A stretch of DNA of 6,720 bases from assembly GCA_022709775.1 (NCBI GenBank), contig JAKLIE010000099.1:1-6720 (forward strand). The letters run 5' to 3'. Within the stretch, counting starts at the first letter, position 1, and every line of letters begins with the position of its first letter. The notes under the pieces were generated by a model, which had not been told where the DNA came from, did no database searches, and was given only the letters and a program-made list of their open reading frames with translations. Shown here in pieces: positions 1-6,326 of this stretch. Position numbers and translations under genes: made by a program. Source of the DNA: Pseudomonadota bacterium (GTDB taxonomy: Bacteria > Pseudomonadota > Gammaproteobacteria > Burkholderiales > Casimicrobiaceae).

Positions 1-336
1 CTGACCGAGGACGAGGCGAAGACGAAGGGCATCGCTGTCACCAAGGGACTGTTCCCGTGGACCGCGTCGGGCCGCGCGATCGCGAACGGCCGCGACGAGG
101 GCCACACGAAGCTCCTGTTCGACGCCGCCACGCACCGCATCGTCGGCGGCGGCATCGTCGGCACGCACGCGGGCGACCTGATCGGCGAGGTAGCTCTGGC
201 GATCGAGATGGGTGCGGACGCGGTCGACATCGGCCGCACGATCCATCCGCATCCGACGCTCGGCGAGTCGGTGGGTCTCGCCGCCGAGGCGGCGGAAGGC
301 GTCTGCACCGACCTGCCGCCGGCGCGCAAGCGCTGA
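1..336 (+). CDS. lpdA: Dihydrolipoyl dehydrogenase (E3 subunit), C-terminal part; 5' end outside the window
   Basis: This is the last 111 residues of the FAD-dependent disulfide oxidoreductase that reoxidises lipoyl groups of 2-oxoacid dehydrogenase complexes with NAD+, in the cytoplasm. The frame is open from base 1 and ends at TGA 334-336. It is the dimerisation domain. IVGTHAGDLIGE (codons around 157-192) is followed by the active-site motif HPHPTLGES, with the catalytic-base His at 250-252 and its Glu partner at 265-267. The ending EGVCTDLPPARKR and the segment FPWTASGRAIA closely resemble, from memory, the E. coli-type Lpd of the pyruvate and 2-oxoglutarate dehydrogenase complexes rather than other flavoprotein disulfide reductases. 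The FAD site and redox-active cysteines lie upstream of the window. In this clade the gene usually closes an ace or suc operon, which cannot be checked here. No frameshift is seen. Confidence 0.95.
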   Translation: MTEDEAKTKGIAVTKGLFPWTASGRAIANGRDEGHTKLLFDAATHRIVGGGIVGTHAGDLIGEVALAIEMGADAVDIGRTIHPHPTLGESVGLAAEAAEGVCTDLPPARKR

Positions 337-377
337 GCCTTCTAACACCGGGCGCGAGCGAGCCGATTCGCAGTCAA

Positions 378-400
378 GGCGCGCAGGCGGCCGGCGCGCC
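378..400 (+). terminator. GC-rich hairpin downstream of lpdA, possible transcription terminator
   Basis: GGCGCGC (378-384) and GCGCGCC (394-400) are perfect 7-bp complementary arms around a 9-nt loop, 42 bases after the lpdA stop. No T-run follows, so it is not a textbook intrinsic terminator. It could end the lpdA transcript with Rho or protect the 3' end. In sequence this GC-rich, such arms can also arise by chance. Confidence 0.3.
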
Positions 401-466
401 CGTGCCTCCGTCCCGCGAATATTCCGCTGGCAGAGCCGCTCGCCGCGACGCTAGCATCGGCCTTCT

Positions 467-480
467 CGGGGTACTCCCCG
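467..480 (+). other. Small hairpin just upstream of the ribosome binding site of the secreted-protein gene
   Basis: CGGGG (467-471) and CCCCG (476-480) can pair around a TACT loop. The hairpin ends 9 bases before the Shine-Dalgarno GGAGG at 490-494. It would fall in the 5' leader of the downstream gene if the promoter lies in the 337-466 stretch. It is too short for confidence and is recorded only as leader structure; no known riboswitch architecture is recognised. Confidence 0.2.
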
Positions 481-500
481 CTTGCCGACGGAGGCTCGCC

Positions 501-1934
501 ATGGGCCGGAACCGGGCAATGCATGCGATCGCTTTCGGCGCCGCGATGCTCGCAGCATCCTCTGCCGTTAACGGCGCCACGCTGGTCGACTGCCAGTTCA
601 AGGGCGGCGGCGGCGACGCGATCTCGCGCGGCTTCTACGTGTCGAACTATGCGGGCACCACCGTCGACACGGTGACGGTCGCGCACACCGCTCCCGTCTC
701 CGAACGCCGTACGATCAGGCTGACGATGCAGCTCGACGCGTACAACGGGCCGGTCCTGGGCGTTTCCGAGCACACGCGCACCATAGGGCCCGAAGCGGCG
801 CCGACGATCTTCCGCTTCGACGGCGCGATCGTGCCGGCGGGTGCACGGCTGGTGTTCACGCAGGTGGTGACTTCCGGGACCGCCAACGTCAGCTACGACG
901 TCGGCGCGGGTCCGTGCTCGAACGTCACGCAGACCGAGGGAACGTCCGCGCCCCTCGACGACTTCCGGCGCGCGACGGTCGGCCTGATGATCACGGGGTC
1001 GCCCACCGACATCACCGACGTCACGACCTTCAGCTGCCCGTACGACCCGGGCGGCGCCAGCGACCGGATCGACCGCGGCTTCCACGTGACGAACTACCCC
1101 GGCGTGTCGATCAGGACCGTTTCGCTCCGGCTCAGGTCGCAGCTCCCGGGCGACCGATGGATCCTGGTCGACGCGCGCCTCGGCACCTACGACGGCCCGC
1201 TGATAGGAACCGCGTCCGTGCTGGTCCTCGACATGGCGACGACCACCCACGAGTCCACCTTCAGCTTCGGCAACAAGGCGGTCCCGGCGGGCTCGACGAT
1301 CGCATTCGTCACGCGGCTGTACTCCGGCACGGACGACGTCTATTTCGACCGGGGATTCGGCCCCTGCCTCGACGCCGTCGAGACGCAGGGCACGGCGCCG
1401 CCGCTCGACGAGTTCCGGCGCGAATCGATGGGATTGAAGATCACCGGCGACGTCGCGTCGGCGGCCCCGATCACCGCCGTCGAGTATTTCCACGCGGGCT
1501 TCGGCCACTACTTTCTGACCGCCCAGGCCGACGAGATCGCGGGCCTGGACGGCGGCGCGTACGGCGGCGCGTTCGCGCGCACGGGCCTCGAGTTCAACGT
1601 GCGCGACGGACCTGCCGACGGCACGATTCCCGTGTGCCGCTTCTTCACCGTGACCTTCGCGCCGAAGAGCTCGCACTTCTACACGTCGGATCCCGGCGAA
1701 TGCGAGGCGGTCAGTAACAACCCGGACTGGCAGTTCGAGAAGATCGCGTTCTACGTCCACCGCTACGACGGCGGCGCCTGTCCCGCGGGCACGATCCCGG
1801 TCTACCGGATCTACAACAACGGCCAGACCGGTGCGCCCAACCACCGGTTCACGACGAATCTCGCGCTGTACGGCAACTTCGTCAACACGCAGGGATGGGC
1901 AGCGGAGGGCGTACGGTTCTGCGTGCCGCAGTGA
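501..1934 (+). CDS. Exported protein of unknown function: two duplicated Cys-bounded domains plus a three-repeat C-terminal region (DUF5648-like)
   Basis: A 477-residue protein. I chose ATG 501 because GGAGG at 490-494 sits 6 bases upstream and a signal peptide follows immediately (basic MGRNR, hydrophobic residues 8-22, likely cleavage V-N-G|A after residue 25). The open frame extends upstream to 57, but that part overlaps lpdA and is not protein-like. The mature protein holds two homologous copies, about 28-166 and 177-316. Each has RGFxVxNYxG, YxGPxxG, VPAG, and a closing block GPC...LDxFRRxxxGLxITG. Each copy has one early and one late cysteine, C31/C139 and C179/C289, at nearly equal spacing (108 and 110 residues), which suggests a disulfide per domain. 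Residues 326-477 contain three further modules (about 326-369, 376-421, 432-477) with aromatic-rich motifs such as GHYFLT, SHFYTS and NHRFTT, which I recall from the DUF5648-type C-terminal regions of secreted bacterial proteins. No catalytic motif, sortase signal or membrane anchor is visible. A binding or surface role is inference only. Confidence 0.88.
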   Translation: MGRNRAMHAIAFGAAMLAASSAVNGATLVDCQFKGGGGDAISRGFYVSNYAGTTVDTVTVAHTAPVSERRTIRLTMQLDAYNGPVLGVSEHTRTIGPEAAPTIFRFDGAIVPAGARLVFTQVVTSGTANVSYDVGAGPCSNVTQTEGTSAPLDDFRRATVGLMITGSPTDITDVTTFSCPYDPGGASDRIDRGFHVTNYPGVSIRTVSLRLRSQLPGDRWILVDARLGTYDGPLIGTASVLVLDMATTTHESTFSFGNKAVPAGSTIAFVTRLYSGTDDVYFDRGFGPCLDAVETQGTAPPLDEFRRESMGLKITGDVASAAPITAVEYFHAGFGHYFLTAQADEIAGLDGGAYGGAFARTGLEFNVRDGPADGTIPVCRFFTVTFAPKSSHFYTSDPGECEAVSNNPDWQFEKIAFYVHRYDGGACPAGTIPVYRIYNNGQTGAPNHRFTTNLALYGNFVNTQGWAAEGVRFCVPQ

Positions 1935-1969
1935 CGGCGGCCGGGCGGACCCCGACGCCCGCGCCCGCG

Positions 1970-1975
1970 TAGAAT
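1970..1975 (+). promoter_or_regulatory. Probable sigma70 -10 box (TAGAAT) for rpiA
   Basis: TAGAAT matches five of six bases of TATAAT. With the usual spacing, transcription would start near 1981-1983, giving a leader of about 20 nt that still contains the rpiA Shine-Dalgarno. The best -35 candidate is CGGACC at 1946-1951 (18-bp spacer), which keeps only the central GAC of TTGACA, so the -35 is weak. The box overlaps the first two bases of the inverted repeat at 1974-2003. Confidence 0.5.
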
Positions 1976-2003
1976 GGCGGGCTTCGGCAACGGAGCCCGC
2001 CAT
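1974..2003 (+). promoter_or_regulatory. Perfect 9-bp inverted repeat spanning the rpiA promoter end and start codon
   Basis: ATGGCGGGC (1974-1982) is the exact reverse complement of GCCCGCCAT (1995-2003), separated by 12 bases. The right arm contains the first two bases of the rpiA ATG (2002). The loop carries most of the Shine-Dalgarno GGAG (1992-1995). In any RNA that starts upstream of 1974 the repeat can form a hairpin pairing the start codon. In DNA it would be an operator-like palindrome at about -8 to +22 relative to the predicted start site. Whether it functions is inference. The upstream ATG at 1974 is out of frame with rpiA. Confidence 0.45.
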
Positions 2004-2667
2004 GACCCAGGACGAACTGAAGCAGGCCGTCGCGCGCGACGCGATCGCGCACGTCGTCGACGACGCGTGGATCGGCGTGGGCTCGGGCTCCACGGCGAAC
2101 TTCTTCATCGACGAGCTCGCGAAGATCAGGCACCGGATCAAGGGCGCCGTGGCTTCGTCGGTCAGGACCGCGGAGCGCCTGAAGTCGCACGGCATCCCGG
2201 TCGACGAGCTCAACAACGTCGGGCCTCTGCCGGTCTACGTCGACGGCGCCGACGAGGTCACCGAGCACGGTGCGATGATCAAGGGCGGCGGCGGTGCGCT
2301 CACGCGCGAGAAGATCGTCGCGGCGGCCTCCCGCAAGTTCGTCTGCATCGTCGACGGGTCGAAGCTCGTCGACGTGCTCGGGAAGTACCCGCTGCCCGTG
2401 GAGGTGATCTCGATGGCGCGCAGCTACGTCGCGCGCGAGCTCGTGCGCATGGGCGGTCAGCCCGAGCTGCGCCAGGGCTTCACGACCGACAACGGCAACG
2501 TGATCCTAGACGTCCGCAACCTGAAGATCCTCGACCCGTCCAGGCTCGAGACGGAGATCAACCAGCTCGCCGGCGTCGTCACCGTCGGACTGTTCGCGCG
2601 CCGCGGCGCCGACACGATCCTGATCGGCGGCGAGAACGGCGTGCGCCGGATCGACGTGCGGCGATAG
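2002..2667 (+). CDS. rpiA: Ribose-5-phosphate isomerase A
   Basis: A 221-residue cytoplasmic enzyme that interconverts ribose 5-phosphate and ribulose 5-phosphate in the non-oxidative pentose phosphate pathway, supplying ribose for nucleotides. The length is normal for RpiA (E. coli has 219). Visible motifs are the phosphate-binding loop GVGSGST at 25-31, YVDGADE at 79-85 with D81 and D84, and [11 protein letters not shown] at 94-104 with K94 and the catalytic base E103. These positions match E. coli numbering as I know it. DGSK at 118-121 is also conserved. The loop has GSGST where GTGST is more common, a mild change. ATG 2002 is supported by GGAG at 1992-1995 (6-nt spacer) and by the N-terminus matching the family. 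A TAGAAT box lies upstream, and the membrane-protein gene starts 12 bases after the stop, suggesting cotranscription. No break is seen. Confidence 0.97.
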   Translation: MTQDELKQAVARDAIAHVVDDAWIGVGSGSTANFFIDELAKIRHRIKGAVASSVRTAERLKSHGIPVDELNNVGPLPVYVDGADEVTEHGAMIKGGGGALTREKIVAAASRKFVCIVDGSKLVDVLGKYPLPVEVISMARSYVARELVRMGGQPELRQGFTTDNGNVILDVRNLKILDPSRLETEINQLAGVVTVGLFARRGADTILIGGENGVRRIDVRR

Positions 2668-2679
2668 CCGGGGTCGCGC

Positions 2680-3816
2680 GTGAGCGAGCGTCCTTCCGAC
2701 GGCGCAGGCGCGCCCGGGGTCGCCGGGCGGGATCCCGCGGCCGTCGGCGCCCTCGCGCCGTCCCACCTCAAGCTGGAGGCGTGGGTCTACGGCAGCGTGC
2801 TGGCGCTGATCGTCGGCTGGCTCCTCTACATCGGCAAGGGCGTCTTCGCCCCGATCGTGCTGGCGATGCTCGTCGTCTTCGTCATCGTCGGGCTCACGCG
2901 CCAGTTGGCCCGGATCCCCCTCGTCGGCGCCGTGCTGCCATTGCAGCTGCGCTACGCGCTGGCGGTGATCGTCAGCGTCGGCGCGCTCACGCTGATCGCG
3001 TACATCGCGATCGACAACATCGATCGCGTCGCGGCGCGCGCGCCGGCATACCAGGCGTCGCTGCTCGGCACGATACAGGGCCTCGCCGCGCGCATCGGGT
3101 TCGAGAGCGAGCCTACCTGGGCCACGCTGCGCCAGCTCGTCCGCGACCAGATCAGCATCCAGGCGCTCGTCGGATCGACGGTGGCGGCCGCGGCATCGAT
3201 CCTGGGCGTCGCGATCGTCGTCCTCCTCTACGTCACGTTCCTGCTGGTCGAGCGGCGCGCGTTCTCGGCCAAGGTCGACAGGCTGTCGTCCGATCCGCGC
3301 AACGCCGCGCTGATCCGCCAGATCGTCGCCGACGTCAACGCTCGCGTCGGCTCCTACCTCGCACTCAAGACACTGCTTGGCATCCTGCAGGCGTTCGTGA
3401 GCTGGCTCGTCATGGCCTGGTTCGGCCTCGAGCTCGCGACGTTCTGGGCGATGCTGATCGTGCTCCTCAACTACATCCCCTACATCGGGTCGTTCCTCTC
3501 CGTCTTCTTCCCGGTCGCGATGGCGATCGTCCAGTTCGGCGACGCCGACACGATCGTCGCGCTCACGCTCGCACTCGTGGTCGTGCAGTTCTTCATCGGG
3601 AACTTCCTCGATCCCTATCTGCTCGGCAACTCGCTCAATCTCTCGCCTGTCGCGATCCTGCTCAGCCTGTCGGTCTGGTCGGGCCTGTGGGGCCTGCCCG
3701 GCGCGTTCCTCGCGGTCCCGATCACCGCGGTCATGGCGATCGTGTTCTCCGAGTTCGCCGCCACGCGCCCGATCGCGGTCCTGCTCTCGCAGAGGGGCAC
3801 GCTCTCCGGGGAATGA
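2680..3816 (+). CDS. AI-2E/PerM family integral membrane transporter
   Basis: A 378-residue inner-membrane protein of the AI-2E transporter (PerM/YdiK/TqsA) superfamily. Family members are linked to autoinducer-2 export or to Na+(Li+)/H+ antiport, and the substrate here cannot be read from sequence. Hydrophobic segments lie at about 36-52, 55-73, 92-111, 169-190, 229-249, 253-285, 288-308 and 322-356, with a polar helical stretch 112-165 between the third and fourth. Family signatures are [12 protein letters not shown] (263-274) and the long C-terminal block [16 protein letters not shown] (308-323) through [11 protein letters not shown] (337-347). The start is GTG 2680, the first in-frame start after rpiA, with a weak GGGG at 2670-2673. 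The next in-frame Met is residue 63, which would delete the first membrane helices. The first 30 residues are Ala/Gly/Pro-rich and probably a disordered cytoplasmic tail. The 12-bp gap suggests an operon with rpiA, though no functional link to pentose metabolism is evident. Confidence 0.92.
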   Translation: MSERPSDGAGAPGVAGRDPAAVGALAPSHLKLEAWVYGSVLALIVGWLLYIGKGVFAPIVLAMLVVFVIVGLTRQLARIPLVGAVLPLQLRYALAVIVSVGALTLIAYIAIDNIDRVAARAPAYQASLLGTIQGLAARIGFESEPTWATLRQLVRDQISIQALVGSTVAAAASILGVAIVVLLYVTFLLVERRAFSAKVDRLSSDPRNAALIRQIVADVNARVGSYLALKTLLGILQAFVSWLVMAWFGLELATFWAMLIVLLNYIPYIGSFLSVFFPVAMAIVQFGDADTIVALTLALVVVQFFIGNFLDPYLLGNSLNLSPVAILLSLSVWSGLWGLPGAFLAVPITAVMAIVFSEFAATRPIAVLLSQRGTLSGE

Positions 3817-3856
3817 GGGCGGGCGGCGCAGCGCCGACGCGCGCCCGGGCCCGCGC

Positions 3857-3862
3857 TACAAT
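3857..3862 (+). promoter_or_regulatory. Probable sigma70 -10 box (TACAAT) for proA, giving a leaderless transcript
   Basis: TACAAT matches five of six consensus bases and ends 6 bases before the proA ATG (3869), so the expected +1, 7 nt past the box, falls on the A of the ATG. A partial -35, CCGACG at 3834-3839, lies 17 bp upstream and keeps only GAC. There is no Shine-Dalgarno between the box and the ATG, consistent with leaderless initiation. Confidence 0.55.
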
Positions 3863-3868
3863 CGCCGA

Positions 3869-5161
3869 ATGACGAATCTCGCCGACCCCGCCCCTGGCAC
3901 GTTCGCCGACGTCGCCGCGTACATGCGAGGCGTCGGCGCGGCCGCGCGCGCCGCCGCCCGGGTGCTGGCGCGCGCCGACACGGCGGCGAAGGATCGGGCG
4001 CTCGCCGCGATGGCCGCGGCGATCCGGCGCGACGAGGCGAGGCTCCTGGCCGCCAATGCCGAGGACGTTGCTGCCGCACGCGCGGCCGGACACGACGCGG
4101 CATTCGTCGACCGCTTGACGCTCACGCCGAAGGGGATCGCCGCGATGGCCGAGGGTCTCGAGCAGATCGTCGCGCTGCCCGACCCGGTCGGCGAGATCTC
4201 GGAGATGCGCTACCGCCCGACCGGCATCCAGGTCGGCATGATGCGGGTGCCGCTCGGCGTCGTCGGCATCATCTACGAGTCGCGCCCGAACGTGACCGCC
4301 GACGCGGCGGGCCTGTGCCTCAAGTCCGGCAATGCGACGATCCTGCGCGGAGGCTCCGAGGCGATCCGCAGCAACACGGCAATCGCCGCGTGCGTTCACG
4401 AAGGCCTGCGTGCGGCCGGTCTGCCGGAGACGGCGGTGCAGGTGATCGCAACGACCGATCGCGCGGCCGTCGGCCACCTGATCGCGGACGAGAAGCACGT
4501 CGACGTGATCGTGCCGCGCGGCGGCAAGAGCCTGACCGAGCGCATCGCGCGCGAGGCGAAGGTTCCGGTCATCAGGCACCTCGACGGCGTCTGCCACGTG
4601 TTCGTGGATGCCGCGGCGGACGTCGACATGGCGGTGCGCATCGCCGACAACGCGAAGACGCAGCGGTACTCGCCGTGCAACACGATGGAGACGCTCCTCG
4701 TGCACGGGGCCATCGCCTCGCGCGTGCTGCCGCCGCTCGCCGCGATCTACGCGAAGAAGGGCGTCGAACTGCGCGGATGCGAGCGGTCGCGCGCGCTCGT
4801 GCCCGCCATGAGACCGGCGACCGAGCAGGACTGGCGCGAGGAGTATCTCGCGCCGATCCTCGCGGTGCGCATCGTCGACTCGCTCGTCGAGGCGATCGAC
4901 CACATCGCGGAGTACGGCTCGCAGCACACCGACGCGATCGTCACCAACGACCACGCCGCCGCGATGCGCTTCCTGCGCGAGGTCGACTCGAGCTCGGTGA
5001 TGGTGAACGCGTCGACGCGCTTCGCCGACGGCTTCGAGTTCGGACTGGGCGCCGAGATCGGCATCTCGACCAACAAGCTCCACGCCCGGGGGCCGGTCGG
5101 CCTCGAGGGCCTCACGTCGCGCAAGTGGATCGTGCTGGGGAGCGGGCAGGTCCGCACCTAG
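3869..5161 (+). CDS. proA: Glutamate-5-semialdehyde dehydrogenase (gamma-glutamyl phosphate reductase)
   Basis: A 430-residue cytoplasmic enzyme that reduces gamma-glutamyl phosphate with NADPH to glutamate 5-semialdehyde, the second step of proline synthesis, after glutamate 5-kinase (ProB, not in this window). It has the aldehyde dehydrogenase fold. The block [20 protein letters not shown] (127-146) leads into [16 protein letters not shown] (154-169). The catalytic cysteine is C270 in [11 protein letters not shown]. The ProA signature [18 protein letters not shown] occupies 340-357, and [30 protein letters not shown] (391-420) is the usual C-terminus. The length is close to the family norm, with a slightly extended Ala/Arg-rich N-terminus. 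ATG 3869 is the only start that keeps the N-terminal helix. It lacks a Shine-Dalgarno but sits at the predicted +1 of a TACAAT promoter. The gene is 52 bp from the membrane-protein gene and convergent with the minus-strand enzyme gene downstream. Confidence 0.97.
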   Translation: MTNLADPAPGTFADVAAYMRGVGAAARAAARVLARADTAAKDRALAAMAAAIRRDEARLLAANAEDVAAARAAGHDAAFVDRLTLTPKGIAAMAEGLEQIVALPDPVGEISEMRYRPTGIQVGMMRVPLGVVGIIYESRPNVTADAAGLCLKSGNATILRGGSEAIRSNTAIAACVHEGLRAAGLPETAVQVIATTDRAAVGHLIADEKHVDVIVPRGGKSLTERIAREAKVPVIRHLDGVCHVFVDAAADVDMAVRIADNAKTQRYSPCNTMETLLVHGAIASRVLPPLAAIYAKKGVELRGCERSRALVPAMRPATEQDWREEYLAPILAVRIVDSLVEAIDHIAEYGSQHTDAIVTNDHAAAMRFLREVDSSSVMVNASTRFADGFEFGLGAEIGISTNKLHARGPVGLEGLTSRKWIVLGSGQVRT

Positions 5162-5234
5162 GGTCGAAGACGACCTCTTCGGCGTCGGCGTGCGCCGCGC
5201 GCCGACGGATGCACGAGCACCGTCTCCGACCCTA
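5159..5234. terminator. Convergent-gene end structure; probable bidirectional terminator (main hairpin 5183-5207)
   Basis: The gap between the two convergent stops contains an 8-bp perfect stem, CGTCGGCG (5183-5190) with CGCCGACG (5200-5207), around a 9-nt loop. Just before it is a 6-bp hairpin, CGAAGA (5165-5170) with TCTTCG (5176-5181). The gap is also bracketed by an 8-bp inverted repeat, TAGGGTCG (5159-5166) and CGACCCTA (5227-5234), whose outer bases are the two TAG stop codons. The structures are symmetric, so they could act on both strands. There are no T-runs, so termination may need Rho or rely on stem strength; the terminator role is inference. Confidence 0.5.
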
Positions 5235-6311
5235 CAGCGGCGACAGCGCGTCGTCGCGGATCGCGAACCCCCACCCGGGTTCCTCGCGCGGATACGCGTC
5301 CCCGCCTTCCACGCGCAGCGGCCGATCGACGATCGCGTCGATCCAGTCGAACGACTCGGCCCCCGCCCCGTTCGGGATCGTGCACAGGAGCGCCACGTCG
5401 TAGTCGCGGTAGTAGTGCGGCAGCACCGGGATCCCGTGCTCCTGCGCGAGCGCGGCGGACGCGCGCCATGCCTCGACGCTGCCGAGTCGCAGCAGGTCCG
5501 GCTGCCACAGGTCGATCGCGTTGCGGCGGGCGAGCTCGCGCAACGGCACGAGGTCGTATTCGCGCTCGCCCATCGCGATCGCTACCCCGGCTCGCGCGCG
5601 GAGCGACGCATAGCCGTCGAAGTCGCGGTGATCGATCGGCTCCTCGAACCAGGCGATGGCCAGCGCGCGCGCGGCGGACGCGAGCTCGAGCGCGGCGTCG
5701 ACGGTCATCCCCTGGTTCGCGTCCATCATCACGCGTACGTGCGGACCGACCGCCTCGCGCACGCGCGCGAGCCGCTCGAGATCGCGGCCCGGCTCCTTCG
5801 AGCCGACCTTCACCTTGACCGCCGGGAAGCCGCGCTTCGCGTACCCGGTAACCTCGTCGACGAGCTCGTCGTCCGAGTACGAGAGCCAGCCGCCGCTCCC
5901 GTAGACCGGGACCGGACGCGCCTCGCCGCCCAGCAGCTTCCACACCGGCGCGCGGGCGACCTTGCCCCGCGCATCCCACATGGCGAGGTTGGCGAGGCCG
6001 AGCGCCCAGCGGTTGACGCCGGCGTGCCCGAAGTACTCGCTCTCCGTGTCCCAGTCGCGGATGACCGCTTCGGTGTCGCAGACATCGCGCCCGCGCAGGA
6101 ACGCCTCGAGGTCGCGGCACGCGCCGGCGATCGCGTGCGGAGAATAGTGGAATGCCAGCAGGTGCGACTGCCCCGTCACGCCGTTCGCGAGCTCGATCCC
6201 GGCGACGACGAAGCGGATCCCGGAAATGGCGTGCGTCGCGTCGGCGATCGGTCGAGACAGCGTCGATCGGGCGGTGAAGAAGCGGACGTCGCGGATCGCG
6301 GTCGGCGACAT
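5232..6311 (-). CDS. Enolase-superfamily enzyme, mandelate racemase/muconate lactonizing subgroup; substrate unknown
   Basis: A 359-residue protein of the mandelate racemase-like branch of the enolase superfamily, whose members remove the alpha-proton of a carboxylate to racemise it, dehydrate a sugar acid or cycloisomerise. The N-terminal capping domain covers about 1-125 and the TIM barrel about 130-340. The catalytic set looks complete: KxK at K166/K168 in AVKVKVG; Mg ligands D197 (MMDANQG), E223 (WFEEP) and E249 (AMGERE); the D272-H299 dyad (QPD, LPHYY); and E319. The spacings of 26 residues between the three metal ligands, and a constant +2 offset from the mandelate racemase residues as I recall them, support this. 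Having both K166/K168 and H299 fits a racemase or acid-sugar dehydratase, but specificity loops cannot be assigned by eye. ATG 6311 has no clear Shine-Dalgarno. It follows the MFS gene by 15 bases, so coupling is plausible. The stop is TAG (5234-5232), convergent with proA. Confidence 0.92.
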   Translation of the reverse strand: MSPTAIRDVRFFTARSTLSRPIADATHAISGIRFVVAGIELANGVTGQSHLLAFHYSPHAIAGACRDLEAFLRGRDVCDTEAVIRDWDTESEYFGHAGVNRWALGLANLAMWDARGKVARAPVWKLLGGEARPVPVYGSGGWLSYSDDELVDEVTGYAKRGFPAVKVKVGSKEPGRDLERLARVREAVGPHVRVMMDANQGMTVDAALELASAARALAIAWFEEPIDHRDFDGYASLRARAGVAIAMGEREYDLVPLRELARRNAIDLWQPDLLRLGSVEAWRASAALAQEHGIPVLPHYYRDYDVALLCTIPNGAGAESFDWIDAIVDRPLRVEGGDAYPREEPGWGFAIRDDALSPL

Positions 6312-6326
6312 CGCTGAAGCGCGCCG

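Noticed and set aside
428..457. Possible sigma70 promoter TGGCAG (428-433) and TAGCAT (452-457) before the secreted-protein gene
   Set aside because: Only two or three and four of six bases match consensus respectively, and the 18-bp spacing is easy to find by chance, so I do not list it as a feature.
57..500. Upstream extension of the secreted-protein reading frame back to position 57
   Set aside because: It overlaps the lpdA C-terminus in another frame, reads as low-complexity Arg/Gly/Pro sequence, and would bury the signal peptide. ATG 501 has a strong GGAGG and a clear signal peptide.
342..2216. Long open frame on the minus strand opposite the secreted-protein gene and the start of rpiA
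   Set aside because: It is rich in Arg/Ala/Val/Asp, has no recognisable domain, and lies antisense to well-supported genes. Such frames are a by-product of high GC and codon periodicity.
3822..3855. GC-rich palindromic patches between the membrane-protein gene and proA (CGGCG...CGCCG and CCCGGG/GGGCCC) as a terminator
   Set aside because: The stem is only 5 bp with a 3-nt loop and no T-run. Overlapping CCCGGG/GGGCCC is expected in such GC-rich sequence and partly falls in the proA promoter region.
1974..3872. Long plus-strand open frame through rpiA and the membrane-protein gene
   Set aside because: It is an Arg/Pro/Gly-rich frame-shifted reading of two clear genes. Its ATG at 1974 is the left arm of the inverted repeat, not a gene start.
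3731..5083. Long minus-strand open frame opposite proA
   Set aside because: It is an antisense shadow of proA with His/Arg/Asp-rich sequence and no domain; proA itself is unambiguous.
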